DNA of 64,000 nt from Atlanticothrix silvestris CENA357 (lineage in GTDB: Bacteria; Cyanobacteriota; Cyanobacteriia; Cyanobacteriales; Nostocaceae): assembly GCF_016056295.1 (NCBI RefSeq), contig NZ_JAECZB010000004.1, forward strand, positions 94,140 through 158,139, given 5' to 3'. The notes beneath the pieces are model-generated. The model was not told where the DNA came from and ran no database searches. It was given only the letters and a program-made list of their open reading frames with translations. The first letter of the stretch is position 1, and every line of letters starts with the position of its first letter. Position numbers and translations under genes: made by a program. Of the stretch, positions 55,445 to 64,000 are shown one piece after another.

Positions 55445-56833
55445 ATGCTGCTGACAATCACTACGACCCACTTTCCAGCAACAGAATTAGGCTACCTGTT
55501 GCATAAACGCCCAGATCGCTGTCAATCTTTTCCTTTAAGTTTTGGACAGGCGCACGTTTTTTATCCAGAAGCTAGTACACAGCGATGTACGGTGGCGTTG
55601 TTGTTGGATGTTGACCCGGTGAAGTTGGTGCGGGGACGTGGCGCAAGGCTAGAACAATATGTTAGCGATCGCCCTTATGTTGCTTCTTCATTTTTAAGTG
55701 TAGCGATCGCTCAAGTATTTAGCACAGCTTTAGGAGGTCGTTGCAAAGACTTACCGGAACTGGCAAAAACCTCCATTCCTTTGGTAGCGAAACTTTCCGT
55801 TTTACCTTGTCGTGGTGGTGAAGAATTTCTGCGGCAATTATTTGAGCCATTAGGCTACAACATTAGTGCCCAAGGCCACACTTTAGATGATCAATTTCCT
55901 GATTGGGGTCAGAGTCGATACTTTACAGTCGAACTTCAGCAAATCATAACTTTAAGCGACTTATTAAGTCATCTCTATGTTCTAATTCCAGTATTAGATG
56001 ACGAGAAGCATTACTGGGTAGGCGACGAAGAAATCGAAAAGTTGCTGCGTCATGGTGAGGGTTGGTTAACAGAACATCCAGCGCGAGAACAAATTACCAA
56101 GCGTTACCTCAAACGTCAGCAACGCTTAACTCGTCTGGCTTTAGCCCAACTGGTAGAGTCAGACAATCCCGATCCCGATAGTGCTGAAGAAAATCATGCC
56201 CAAGAAGAAGCGGCGGTAGAAAAGCCCATTAGCCTGAATCAGCAGCGTTTGGATGCGGTGATTACTGCTCTCAAACAAAGCAATGCTAGGCGGGTAATTG
56301 ATTTAGGCTGTGGACAGGGTAATCTGTTGAAAATTCTCCTCCAAGATAGCTTCTTTGCCCAGATTACAGGTGTCGATGTTTCCTACAGAGCGCTAGAAGT
56401 TGCCCAAGAACGATTAGACCGCCTGCATCTTCCCCGTAACCAGTGGGAACGTATACAACTGATTCAAAGCGCACTCACTTATCAAGATAAACGCTTTAGT
56501 GGCTATGATGCTGCGACGGTGATTGAAGTGATTGAGCATCTTGATTTGCCGCGACTGGGAGCATTTGAGCGAGTTTTGTTCGAGTTTGCCCAACCTAAAA
56601 CGGTAGTGGTGACAACGCCTAATATTGAATACAACGTTAAGTTTGAAAATCTCCCAGCTGGAAAATTGCGACATCAAGACCACCGCTTTGAATGGACACG
56701 TGCAGAGTTTCAAAAATGGGCTAACAAAGTAGCAGAACGCTTTAGCTACACCGTGGAATTTCAACCTATCGGCACAGAAGATCCAGAAGTTGGTTCACCG
56801 ACACAAATGGCCATATTTAGCCGCAATTTTTAA
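55445..56833 (+). CDS. hen1: RNA 3'-terminal 2'-O-methyltransferase Hen1
   Basis: A 462-residue bacterial Hen1. The N-terminal domain (MLLTITTTHFPATELGYLLH, FGQAHVFYPEA) joins a methyltransferase with RRVIDLGCGQGNLLKIL for SAM and EVIEHLDLPR and HQDHRFEWTRAEF for the metal that positions the RNA 3' end. With Pnkp it repairs cleaved RNAs, adding a 2'-O-methyl group that blocks re-cutting. Pnkp is encoded 770 bases downstream with a Uma2 gene between. Confidence 0.94.
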   Translation: MLLTITTTHFPATELGYLLHKRPDRCQSFPLSFGQAHVFYPEASTQRCTVALLLDVDPVKLVRGRGARLEQYVSDRPYVASSFLSVAIAQVFSTALGGRCKDLPELAKTSIPLVAKLSVLPCRGGEEFLRQLFEPLGYNISAQGHTLDDQFPDWGQSRYFTVELQQIITLSDLLSHLYVLIPVLDDEKHYWVGDEEIEKLLRHGEGWLTEHPAREQITKRYLKRQQRLTRLALAQLVESDNPDPDSAEENHAQEEAAVEKPISLNQQRLDAVITALKQSNARRVIDLGCGQGNLLKILLQDSFFAQITGVDVSYRALEVAQERLDRLHLPRNQWERIQLIQSALTYQDKRFSGYDAATVIEVIEHLDLPRLGAFERVLFEFAQPKTVVVTTPNIEYNVKFENLPAGKLRHQDHRFEWTRAEFQKWANKVAERFSYTVEFQPIGTEDPEVGSPTQMAIFSRNF

Positions 56834-56849
56834 TTAAAGGAAACTTTTT

Positions 56850-57503
56850 ATGGTTGCAACAGTACCATTTGCAGAAACAAGAACTTTGCTGAAAAATATT
56901 AGCTGGCAGACTTTCAAAACCATGCTGTTTGAGATGGGAGGTGAGCGTAACTCTAGACTTGCCTACGACAATAAAATAGTAGAAATTATGACTCCACTAA
57001 TGCCGCATGAAAACTCCAATCGCCTAATTGAAAGCTATATTCTCGTGCTGTGTGAGGAATTTGGTTTAGAAGTGAAAAGTACAGGCTCAGTGACTTTAAC
57101 AAGAGATGATTTAGAAAAAGGAGGGGAGCCAGATAGCAGCTATTACATTCAAAATGAATCCTTAGTTAGAAATAAACAAAATATTGATTTAGCTCAAGAT
57201 CCACCACCAGATCTAGTAATTGAAGTAGAATATTCTAAATCCAAAATAGATAAATTATCTCTTTATGCTTCAATGAATATTCCTGAATTTTGGAGATATA
57301 ACGGCACTGTATTAAGAATTTATATCCTTTTAGATAATCAATATTCAGAAGTTGAACTTAGTCCTACTTTCGTGCCAGTACCAGTAAAAGATATGACTCA
57401 ATTTCTCGAAGAAAGCAGAAAGATTGGTCAATTGGCAGCAAAGAGAGCTTTTCGTGCTTGGGTAAAACAGCAAATTTCTGACTCAGAACACAACAATATC
57501 TAA
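56850..57503 (+). CDS. Uma2 family nuclease-like protein within the Hen1/Pnkp locus
   Basis: A 217-residue Uma2. RNSRLAYDNKIVEIMTPLMP, GGEPDSSYYI, PPDLVIEVEYSKSKIDK and YASMNIPEFWRY hold the Glu-Asp-Glu-x-Lys-like core. The start is 17 bases after hen1, so it is probably co-transcribed. The 99 bases after it contain a GC-rich repeat before pnkp. Location between two RNA-repair genes suggests a link to RNA or nucleic-acid cutting, but insertion by chance is possible given how common Uma2 is in these genomes. Confidence 0.85.
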   Translation: MVATVPFAETRTLLKNISWQTFKTMLFEMGGERNSRLAYDNKIVEIMTPLMPHENSNRLIESYILVLCEEFGLEVKSTGSVTLTRDDLEKGGEPDSSYYIQNESLVRNKQNIDLAQDPPPDLVIEVEYSKSKIDKLSLYASMNIPEFWRYNGTVLRIYILLDNQYSEVELSPTFVPVPVKDMTQFLEESRKIGQLAAKRAFRAWVKQQISDSEHNNI

Positions 57504-57602
57504 AACTTCATATTTCTTTCTTTGCGCCTTTGCGCGGCAGTCGCTACAAGTCGGCAAAGCCGCCCAACGCGCTGCCTTGTCTTTGCGTGAGCTTTTCATA
57601 AT

Positions 57603-60185
57603 ATGAAAATTACTATTCCCGAATTATCTCTAATTATTCTCATCGGTGCTTCTGGTTCCGGTAAATCGACTTTTGCCCGCAAGCACTTTCAACCTTTTGA
57701 AGTTTTATCCTCAGACTTTTGCCGGGGCTTAGTTTCCAATAACGAAAATAGCCAATCTGCAACCAAAGACGCTTTTGAAGTACTACGCTTCATTGCCGAA
57801 AAGCGGCTAACAGCAGCTAAACTAACAGTTATTGATGCTACTAATGTACAAATGGAAGACCGCAAACCCTTACTGCAAATGGCACGGCAGTATCACTGTT
57901 TTGCGATCGCCATTGTTCTTGACCTACCAGAAGAATTATGCCACGAACGTAACCAACAAAGGAGCGATCGCTCCTTTGGTTCCCATGTAGTACATCGTCA
58001 TACCCAAATGTTGCGGCGTTCTCTGCGGAATTTAGAAAAAGAAGGCTTTCGTTATGTCTATACTCTTAACTCTTTAGAGGAAATCGAATCTGTCGAAATT
58101 GAGCGCCAACCTCTTTGGAATAACCTTAAGCACGAACATGGCCCCTTTGACATTATTGGTGATATTCACGGCTGTTGTGATGAACTCGAAGCATTACTCC
58201 AACAGTTAGGCTATCAAAAGGGTACAGGGGAAGAATTATCTTCTACCCTTTGGAACACCCCCACTTACCACCATCCCCAAGGACGCAAAGTTGTATTTCT
58301 GGGTGATTTGGTAGACCGGGGAACGCGCATTTTAGATACAGTTAAACTGGTGCGAAACATGGTTAACGCAGGTACAGCTCTCTGCGTTCCTGGTAATCAT
58401 GAAAACAAACTCTTGCGGAAACTACGGGGTAAAAATGTCCGGGTGAATCACGGGTTAGAGCAAACCCTAAATGAAATTGCGGCTTTACCCGACGAAGTGC
58501 GGGAACCCTTCACCAAAGAACTGCAAAAATTTCTAGATTCCCTAATCAGTCATTATCTTTTAGATGACGGGCGATTGGTAGTAGCGCACGCAGGGATGAA
58601 ACAAGAAATGCAAGGACGAGGGTCTGGTGCTGTACGCGAGTTTGCCCTTTATGGCGAAAGCACTGGCGAGATTGATGAATTTGGCTTACCCATTCGCTAC
58701 AACTGGGCGGGAGAATATCGAGGTGAAGCAATGGTGGTTTACGGACATACTCCTGTACCAGAAGCAGAATGGCTGAATAACACTATTGATATTGATACAG
58801 GCTGCGTCTTTGGCGGCAAACTTACCGCCCTCCGCTATCCAGAAAAGGAACTAGTGAGTGTAGCTGCTGCCCGTGTCTACTGTGAACCAGTAAAGCCCTT
58901 GATACAGAACACAGCAACCCGTACCTCACAACAGGAACTAGATGATGTCTTGTACATTGAGGATGTATTAGGTAAGCGCATTATCAACACCCGACTTAAA
59001 TCTAACATTACCATTCGAGAAGAGAATGCGATCGCAGCTTTAGAGGTAATGAGCCGTTTTGCTACTAATCCCAAATGGTTGATTTATTTACCTCCTACGA
59101 TGTCTCCTGTGGAAACATCCCCGATACCAGGATTTTTGGAACATCCTACCCAAGCTTTTCTCTACTACCAAAATCCGGGAATTACGGAAGTAGTATGCGA
59201 AGAAAAACACATGGGTTCACGAGCAATAGTGATTGTTTGCCGAGATATAGCCGCTGCCGAAAAACGATTTGGCGTGGTAGATGAGGGAATTGGTATCTGT
59301 TATACCCGCACAGGACGGAGGTTTTTTGATGATTCTGCATTGGAGGCGGAACTTTTGGGGCGGGTAAATACAGCCCTTTCCCAAAGCGGCTTCTGGTCAG
59401 AATTTCAAACCGACTGGGTGTGTTTAGACTGTGAATTGATGCCTTGGTCAGCCAAAGCACAAGGGTTGCTGCGAGAACAATATGCACCCATGGGAGTGGC
59501 ATCACGGCTTGCTTTGAATGATGCTGTTAGCTTACTACAACAAGCAAGCGATCGCGGTGTAGAAATTAATACGCAACTTACTCATTACCAACAACGTGCA
59601 GAGATGGCACATCAGTATGTCAATGCCTACCGCCGCTACTGCTGGTCTGTCACCGATATTTCTGGACTAAAGTTAGCCCCTTTCCACATCCTGGCAACTG
59701 AAAAAGCTGTCCACATCGACAAAGACCATCGCTGGCATTTGAATCAAATTGCCAAAATCTGCCATTTAGACCCTGCCTTGCTTTTAGCTACTGCCTATAA
59801 AGTGATCAATTTGACTGACCCCAGCAGTCAAGCAGAGGGGGTTAATTGGTGGGAAGAACTTACCAAAGCGGGGGGTGAAGGTATGGTTGTCAAACCTATG
59901 GATTTCATTGTTCGAGGTAGTCGTGGTATTGTCCAGCCTGCGGTGAAATGTCGCGGACAAGAATATCTGCGGATTATTTATGGCCCTGAATATTCCACTC
60001 CAGAGAATTTGCAACGTCTGCGTCAACGTGGATTATCACACAAGCGTTCTTTGGCTATGCGCGAGTTTGCCCTTGGTGTTGAAGCATTGGAGCGATTTGT
60101 CACCCATAGCCCTTTGCGCCGTGTGCATGAATGCGTTTTTGGCATTTTGGCGTTAGAAAGCGAACCTGTTGATCCGCGACTTTAG
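57603..60185 (+). CDS. pnkp: Polynucleotide kinase-phosphatase-ligase Pnkp
   Basis: An 860-residue three-domain enzyme. N-terminal 5'-OH kinase with the P-loop GASGSGKST (15-23); central 2',3'-phosphatase (about 180-410) with IIGDIHGCCDE, GDLVDRG, GNHENK and VYGHTP; C-terminal ligase with nucleotidyl-lysine Lys535 in EEKHMGSRAI and later EGMVVKP. This heals RNA ends and, with Hen1, ligates them with a protecting methyl mark. All active sites are present. It converges with the ABC permease gene, overlapping it by 4 bases at their stops. Confidence 0.94.
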   Translation: MKITIPELSLIILIGASGSGKSTFARKHFQPFEVLSSDFCRGLVSNNENSQSATKDAFEVLRFIAEKRLTAAKLTVIDATNVQMEDRKPLLQMARQYHCFAIAIVLDLPEELCHERNQQRSDRSFGSHVVHRHTQMLRRSLRNLEKEGFRYVYTLNSLEEIESVEIERQPLWNNLKHEHGPFDIIGDIHGCCDELEALLQQLGYQKGTGEELSSTLWNTPTYHHPQGRKVVFLGDLVDRGTRILDTVKLVRNMVNAGTALCVPGNHENKLLRKLRGKNVRVNHGLEQTLNEIAALPDEVREPFTKELQKFLDSLISHYLLDDGRLVVAHAGMKQEMQGRGSGAVREFALYGESTGEIDEFGLPIRYNWAGEYRGEAMVVYGHTPVPEAEWLNNTIDIDTGCVFGGKLTALRYPEKELVSVAAARVYCEPVKPLIQNTATRTSQQELDDVLYIEDVLGKRIINTRLKSNITIREENAIAALEVMSRFATNPKWLIYLPPTMSPVETSPIPGFLEHPTQAFLYYQNPGITEVVCEEKHMGSRAIVIVCRDIAAAEKRFGVVDEGIGICYTRTGRRFFDDSALEAELLGRVNTALSQSGFWSEFQTDWVCLDCELMPWSAKAQGLLREQYAPMGVASRLALNDAVSLLQQASDRGVEINTQLTHYQQRAEMAHQYVNAYRRYCWSVTDISGLKLAPFHILATEKAVHIDKDHRWHLNQIAKICHLDPALLLATAYKVINLTDPSSQAEGVNWWEELTKAGGEGMVVKPMDFIVRGSRGIVQPAVKCRGQEYLRIIYGPEYSTPENLQRLRQRGLSHKRSLAMREFALGVEALERFVTHSPLRRVHECVFGILALESEPVDPRL

Positions 60186-61018
60186 CCTTTGCCGCCTGTA
60201 AATGTTGCACTTTGAATAAAATAACGGTTAAAAAAGGCGTAAATTCCTAAAGCAGGTAAGGTAAATATCATAGAAGCTGCCATAATGTAATTCCAATAGC
60301 TGATGTATTGACCTTTGAAAGTATTCAGCCCTAACGGCAGGGTAAACATTTCGGGGTCGAACAAGATTACTACAGGCAGCAAGAAATTATTCCAACTACC
60401 CATAAACACAAAAACTGCTTGTGCTGCTAGTGCTGGTTTAGCCAGAGGTAAAACAATATGCCGGAAAATGCCAAAGGTATTTAAACCATCAAGCTGAGCA
60501 GCTTCTTCTAATTCTCTAGGGAAATTAACAAAAAACTGCCGCATCATAAAAATGAAAGTGGCATTGATCATACTGGGGACAATCATGCCTTGATAAGAAT
60601 TTAACCAACCAATCGCCTTCAAAATCAAAAATGTCGGAATTAGGGTAATCTGTGCTGGTACTGCTAATACTGCCAAAATTAAGAAGAACCAAAAGCGCTT
60701 ACCTACAAAGTTCAATCTTGCCAAGGCATAACCTGCCATTGAGTTGAGTATTAGATTTAACAATGTAACGCTAATGGCAATTACGACACTATTAAATAAC
60801 CAGCGCCAAAACAGCGGTTCTTGCAAAAAGATTTGCCTGTAATTGTCAAGGGTAAAATTCTTGGGTAACAAATTAGGTTCGCCGCTGACAATCTCTGATA
60901 GCGGCTTAAAGGATGCCGAAAGTGCCCACAAGAAAGGAACAATGGTAATTAGACCATAGATTGTTAGTAAGACATATAACAGTACTTTTAGCCAAGGAAG
61001 GCGAGAAAAATTTATCAA
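60182..61018 (-). CDS. Carbohydrate ABC transporter permease (MalG type)
   Basis: A 278-residue integral membrane protein with six hydrophobic segments. The EAA loop is ELEEAAQLDGLNTFGIFRHI VLPLAKPAL, which contacts the ATPase coupling helix. The start is TTG at 61018 and is set by GGAGG 8 bases upstream; it overlaps the stop of the partner permease by 4 bases. It is the second of a MalF/MalG-like pair for sugar uptake. The solute-binding protein and ATPase are not adjacent. Confidence 0.88.
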   Translation of the reverse strand: MINFSRLPWLKVLLYVLLTIYGLITIVPFLWALSASFKPLSEIVSGEPNLLPKNFTLDNYRQIFLQEPLFWRWLFNSVVIAISVTLLNLILNSMAGYALARLNFVGKRFWFFLILAVLAVPAQITLIPTFLILKAIGWLNSYQGMIVPSMINATFIFMMRQFFVNFPRELEEAAQLDGLNTFGIFRHIVLPLAKPALAAQAVFVFMGSWNNFLLPVVILFDPEMFTLPLGLNTFKGQYISYWNYIMAASMIFTLPALGIYAFFNRYFIQSATFTGGKG

Positions 61019-61923
61019 ATTCTTTCACCTCCAAAAAATCGCTGCTGCATTAAAGTGATGATAATGATTACCGCTGCCAATAAAAATGCGATCGCAGCTG
61101 CATATCCCATTTGTAAATTACGAAATACAGCTTGGTAGATGAGTAGCACCACAGTTAATGTCGCGTTATTCGGCCCGCCAGTACCACCGGAGAAAATATA
61201 AGACTGGTCAAATAATTGAAACGTCCCAATTATCCCCACAGCTACCACAAAGAAAGTTACAGGCTTGACCAAAGGAATAGTAATGTAAATAAACTTTTGC
61301 CATCCATTTGCCCCGTCGAGTTCTGCTGCTTCATAAAGCTTTTCAGGTATGTCCTGTAAAGCCGCCAAATAAATCACCATGTAAAACGGTGCTGTTGACC
61401 AAATATTCATGATCATGATGCCTTTGAGTGCAACTGCTGGATCGCCCAACCAGTTATAGGTAGGTAGTCCGACAAAAGCGAGAAAATCGTTGAGTAGCCC
61501 ATCAGTGTTATAAATCCACATAAAGATGAGCGTTAACACTGCTGAAGAAGTCACTGTCGGCAAAAAATAAAGAATGCGCCACCAGTTCTTACCGCGAATC
61601 CCAGCATTGAGTGTGACTGCCAAAATTAAAGCCAATACAGTTTGAGTTGGCACAACAATCACAACATACTCTGCCGTATTTTTCAACGCAATCCAAACTC
61701 GTTCATCTTCAATCAATCGAGTGAAATTGCGAAAACCAATGAACTCGTATTCAATCCCACCCAAAAGTTGGACTTTGTGCAAAGAAAGAAATACAGCATA
61801 GAGAATGGGCAAAACTACAAAAGTCCCTAAAACCAGAATGGTGGGGATCATAAACAAATACCCAGCCAGGCTTTCTGTCATATTCCATCTAGGGTTTCTA
61901 TACCGCCGCCTAATTTCCCACAC
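61015..61923 (-). CDS. Carbohydrate ABC transporter permease (MalF type)
   Basis: A 302-residue membrane protein with six to seven hydrophobic segments and the EAA loop KLYEAAELDGANGWQKFIYI TIPLVKP. The GTG at 61923 has GGAGG 8 bases upstream, which supports it over an ATG 42 bases later. It pairs with the downstream permease by a 4-base overlap. A binding protein gene may lie elsewhere. The sugar is unknown; the ATPase at 50.5 kb is a candidate partner. Confidence 0.88.
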   Translation of the reverse strand: MWEIRRRYRNPRWNMTESLAGYLFMIPTILVLGTFVVLPILYAVFLSLHKVQLLGGIEYEFIGFRNFTRLIEDERVWIALKNTAEYVVIVVPTQTVLALILAVTLNAGIRGKNWWRILYFLPTVTSSAVLTLIFMWIYNTDGLLNDFLAFVGLPTYNWLGDPAVALKGIMIMNIWSTAPFYMVIYLAALQDIPEKLYEAAELDGANGWQKFIYITIPLVKPVTFFVVAVGIIGTFQLFDQSYIFSGGTGGPNNATLTVVLLIYQAVFRNLQMGYAAAIAFLLAAVIIIITLMQQRFFGGERI

Positions 61924-62128
61924 TGCTAGAACCTCCGCCTAATCTTGTACAAATCGGCTGTAGCGATGGGTAGTAGATGATTATTAATCGTAGCGCCTGC
62001 TAGAAAAATATATATCAATCCCTGCTGAGTACATTGAGGGTGAGGACTTCTAGGTTAAGTTAAAATGACCTCTAGGAAGTAACGATTTTCCTAAATTGAG
62101 GGCAAATCATTTCAAAATTACAAGAGCT

Positions 62129-62692
62129 ATGACTGCCATAACAGCTCAACCTCTGACTCTCGAAGAATTTCTGAAACTCCCAGAAACGAAGCCTTCTAGT
62201 GAATACATCAATGGGGAGATTACCCTGAAGCCAATGCCGAAAGGGAGACACAGCCGATTACAAGGTAAATTATGTACAACAATTAATCAAATTGCTGAGG
62301 AACCGCAGATTGCATACGCGTTTCCAGAATTGCGATGTAGTTTTGGAGGGCGATCAATCGTACCAGATGTAGCTGTGTTCTTGTGGGAACATATACAGTT
62401 CACAGCCGATGGTCAAGTTCCAGATAACTTTGACTTACCACCAGACTGGACGATTGAGATTTTGTCACCAGAACAAAAGCCTAACAAAGTTATTGGTAAT
62501 ATTCTTCACTGCTTGAAGCACGGTAGTCGTTTGGGATGGTTTATTGACCCTGATGACCTGAGTATTTTGGTATTTTTACCAGGTCAGCAACCAGAATTAC
62601 TTCAAGCAGAAGATGATTTACCTGTTTTACCAGAAACTCAAATGCTACTAACTGTTAATCAAGTTTTTAATTGGTTAAAGATGGGTAGTTAG
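62129..62692 (+). CDS. Uma2 family (DUF820) nuclease-like protein
   Basis: A 187-residue Uma2 started at the ATG (MTAITAQPLTLEEF) in place of a TTG 33 bases earlier. The core YINGEITLKPMPKGRHSRLQ, FPELRC, SIVPDVAVF, WTIEILSPEQKPNKV and ILHCLKHGSRLGWFIDP is closely like the gene at 28799, so the two share a recent ancestor. Catalytic residues appear complete. Function unknown. Confidence 0.88.
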   Translation: MTAITAQPLTLEEFLKLPETKPSSEYINGEITLKPMPKGRHSRLQGKLCTTINQIAEEPQIAYAFPELRCSFGGRSIVPDVAVFLWEHIQFTADGQVPDNFDLPPDWTIEILSPEQKPNKVIGNILHCLKHGSRLGWFIDPDDLSILVFLPGQQPELLQAEDDLPVLPETQMLLTVNQVFNWLKMGS

Positions 62693-62780
62693 TTTTTCTG
62701 GTGCTATACACAGTCAGCGACAAAAATTATCATGTAATCTATTAAAATCAATCCCAAGCGCTATTTTTTTAGCAAGCATT

Positions 62781-63903
62781 ATGGACGTTTTAGAACTCAA
62801 ACGCGAAATCGAAACATTGTCCGGTCGTCTGGGTAAAGCCCAGGACTATCTTTGACATACCTGCACTGACCGCCAAAATTCAAGACCTGGAACAAATAGC
62901 AGCACAACCAGAATTTTGGGAAGACCAAACCCAAGCCCAAGAAACTTTACAAGAACTCAACGACTTGAAAGCTCACCTAGAACAGTATCATCAATGGCGA
63001 GCGAATTTAGAAGATACTAAGGCAGTAGTTGAGTTATTAGAGTTAGAAACCGACGAAGCGCTATTGCAAGAAGCGGAATCTACCATTAACAAGCTCAATC
63101 GTGACCTTGACCAATGGGAGTTACAACAGCTACTTTCTGGCACTTACGACAGTGAAGGGGCAGTACTGACAATTAATGCTGGTGCTGGTGGTACAGATGC
63201 TCAAGATTGGGCATTTATGCTGCTTAGGATGTACACCCGTTGGGCAGAAGCCCACGGCTACAAAGTCAGTTTAGCTGAAGAGTCCGAGGGTGATGAAGCC
63301 GGCATTAAATCAGCAACCCTAGAAATTACTGGTCGCTATGCTTATGGTTACTTGCGCTCAGAAGCAGGCACACACCGCTTAGTGCGGATTTCGCCCTTCA
63401 ATGCCAATGGTAAGCGGCAAACTAGTTTTGCTGGGGTGGAAGTGATGCCGCAAATAGATAATTCCGTGCAGTTAGATATTCCAGAAAAGGATTTGGAAAT
63501 TACTACTTCTAGGGCTGGCGGTAAAGGTGGACAGAACGTCAACAAAGTAGAAACAGCAGTACGGATTGTTCACATTCCCACTGGTTTAGCAGTGCGTTGT
63601 ACAGAAGAGCGATCGCAGCTGCAAAATAAAGACAAAGCCCTTGCTCGTCTTAAAGCCAAATTACTAATTATCGCCAAAGAACAAAAAGCCCAAGAAATTG
63701 CCCAAATCCGCGGTGATATGGTGGAAGCTTCTTGGGGCAACCAAATCCGTAATTATGTCTTTCATCCTTACCAGATGGTAAAAGATTTACGGACAAGTGT
63801 AGAAACAACTGCGATCGCCGATGTCATGAACGGCGACCTCGATACTTTCATCCAAGCCTATCTGCGGCAAGAAAACCAGCTGGTAGAAAACACTCCTGCC
63901 TAA
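62781..63903 (+). CDS. prfB: Peptide chain release factor 2 (programmed +1 frameshift)
   Basis: A 373-residue RF2 that terminates translation at UGA and UAA. The first 24 codons from ATG 62781 ([16 protein letters not shown]) end at CTT TGA C (62850-62856). Shifting +1 there resumes as [14 protein letters not shown] and runs to 63903. CTTTGAC is the standard RF2 frameshift site; the AGGA six bases upstream is weaker than in E. coli. The GGQ loop is in [13 protein letters not shown]. Only the downstream part appears as a simple open frame. Confidence 0.95.
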
Positions 63904-64000
63904 AAAAAGCAGGGGAGCAGGGGAGCAGCAAGAGGGGTAAAGGGTAAAGGGTAAAGGATGAAAAAACCAACCCTTTAACCCTGCCCCTTATCCCCAAAGG
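63904..64000. repeat. Repeat tail after prfB
   Basis: Contains GCAGGGGAGCAGGGGAGCAG and three copies of the heptamer GGTAAAG, then CCCTTTAACCCTGCCCC, which can pair with GGGGTAAAGGG upstream. It may terminate prfB, but no clean T-tract is seen before the window end. Confidence 0.6.

Overview
This window comes from a cyanobacterium, most likely a filamentous Nostocales (Nostoc/Anabaena/Calothrix type). Evidence: GCGATCGC (HIP1) sites occur throughout; there is an NblA gene, PEP-CTERM proteins, a Zur-box gene of the all3515 type, a Rcp1-like receiver, GUN4 and CHASE2-kinase proteins, five Uma2 nuclease paralogues, heptanucleotide tandem repeats and many short inverted-repeat elements. No rRNA, tRNA or CRISPR array was recognised.

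Layout. 0-1.7 kb: a candidate double-glycine leader peptide and a PLP-dependent deaminase. 1.8-6.3 kb: a translationally coupled sensor kinase / receiver / hybrid kinase operon. 6.4-11.2 kb: a Zur-box PEP-CTERM gene, an IS982 remnant, an SDR plus an SDR pseudogene, and a choice-of-anchor PEP-CTERM protein preceded by an 11-bp-periodic PHO box. 11.2-17.9 kb: a two-component pair, glutaminase, a methyltransferase, a Uma2, and a cobalamin-riboswitch operon (DUF1636, cobK). 18-28.5 kb: a sigma-factor remnant, an EamA exporter divergent from a MocR-type regulator with an inverted repeat between them, a DUF697 GTPase, a large degenerate GAF/kinase-like protein, pyrD, and a membrane-anchored HTH protein.

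28.8-35.4 kb is an accessory island: two Uma2 genes, two BrnT-type toxin/antitoxin modules in which both toxins are broken while both antitoxins are open, a YgiT zinc-finger gene, an IS200/IS605 element with intact TnpA and TnpB lying inside one toxin gene, a PIN-like remnant, and a pair of genes (one GUN4) sharing a repeated module. 35.5-51.6 kb is mostly housekeeping: typA, DUF4330, an M48 protease, a phosphatase, glutathione reductase, a CHASE2 kinase, NYN, leuA, mtnA, nblA and a sugar-ABC ATPase.

51.7-55.3 kb is rich in repeats: an unknown two-gene cassette flanked by 42-bp direct repeats, a 184-bp MITE with perfect 20-bp inverted ends, and a seven-unit 21-bp tandem array. 55.4-60.2 kb holds the bacterial Hen1/Pnkp RNA-repair system with a Uma2 nuclease gene between its two genes. 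Sugar ABC permeases, another Uma2 and prfB with its programmed +1 frameshift close the window.

The candidates most worth following are the Hen1-Uma2-Pnkp arrangement, the decayed toxin island with TnpB inside brnT, the GUN4 pair with a shared module, and the PHO-box gene. All calls are from reading the sequence; no database search was run.
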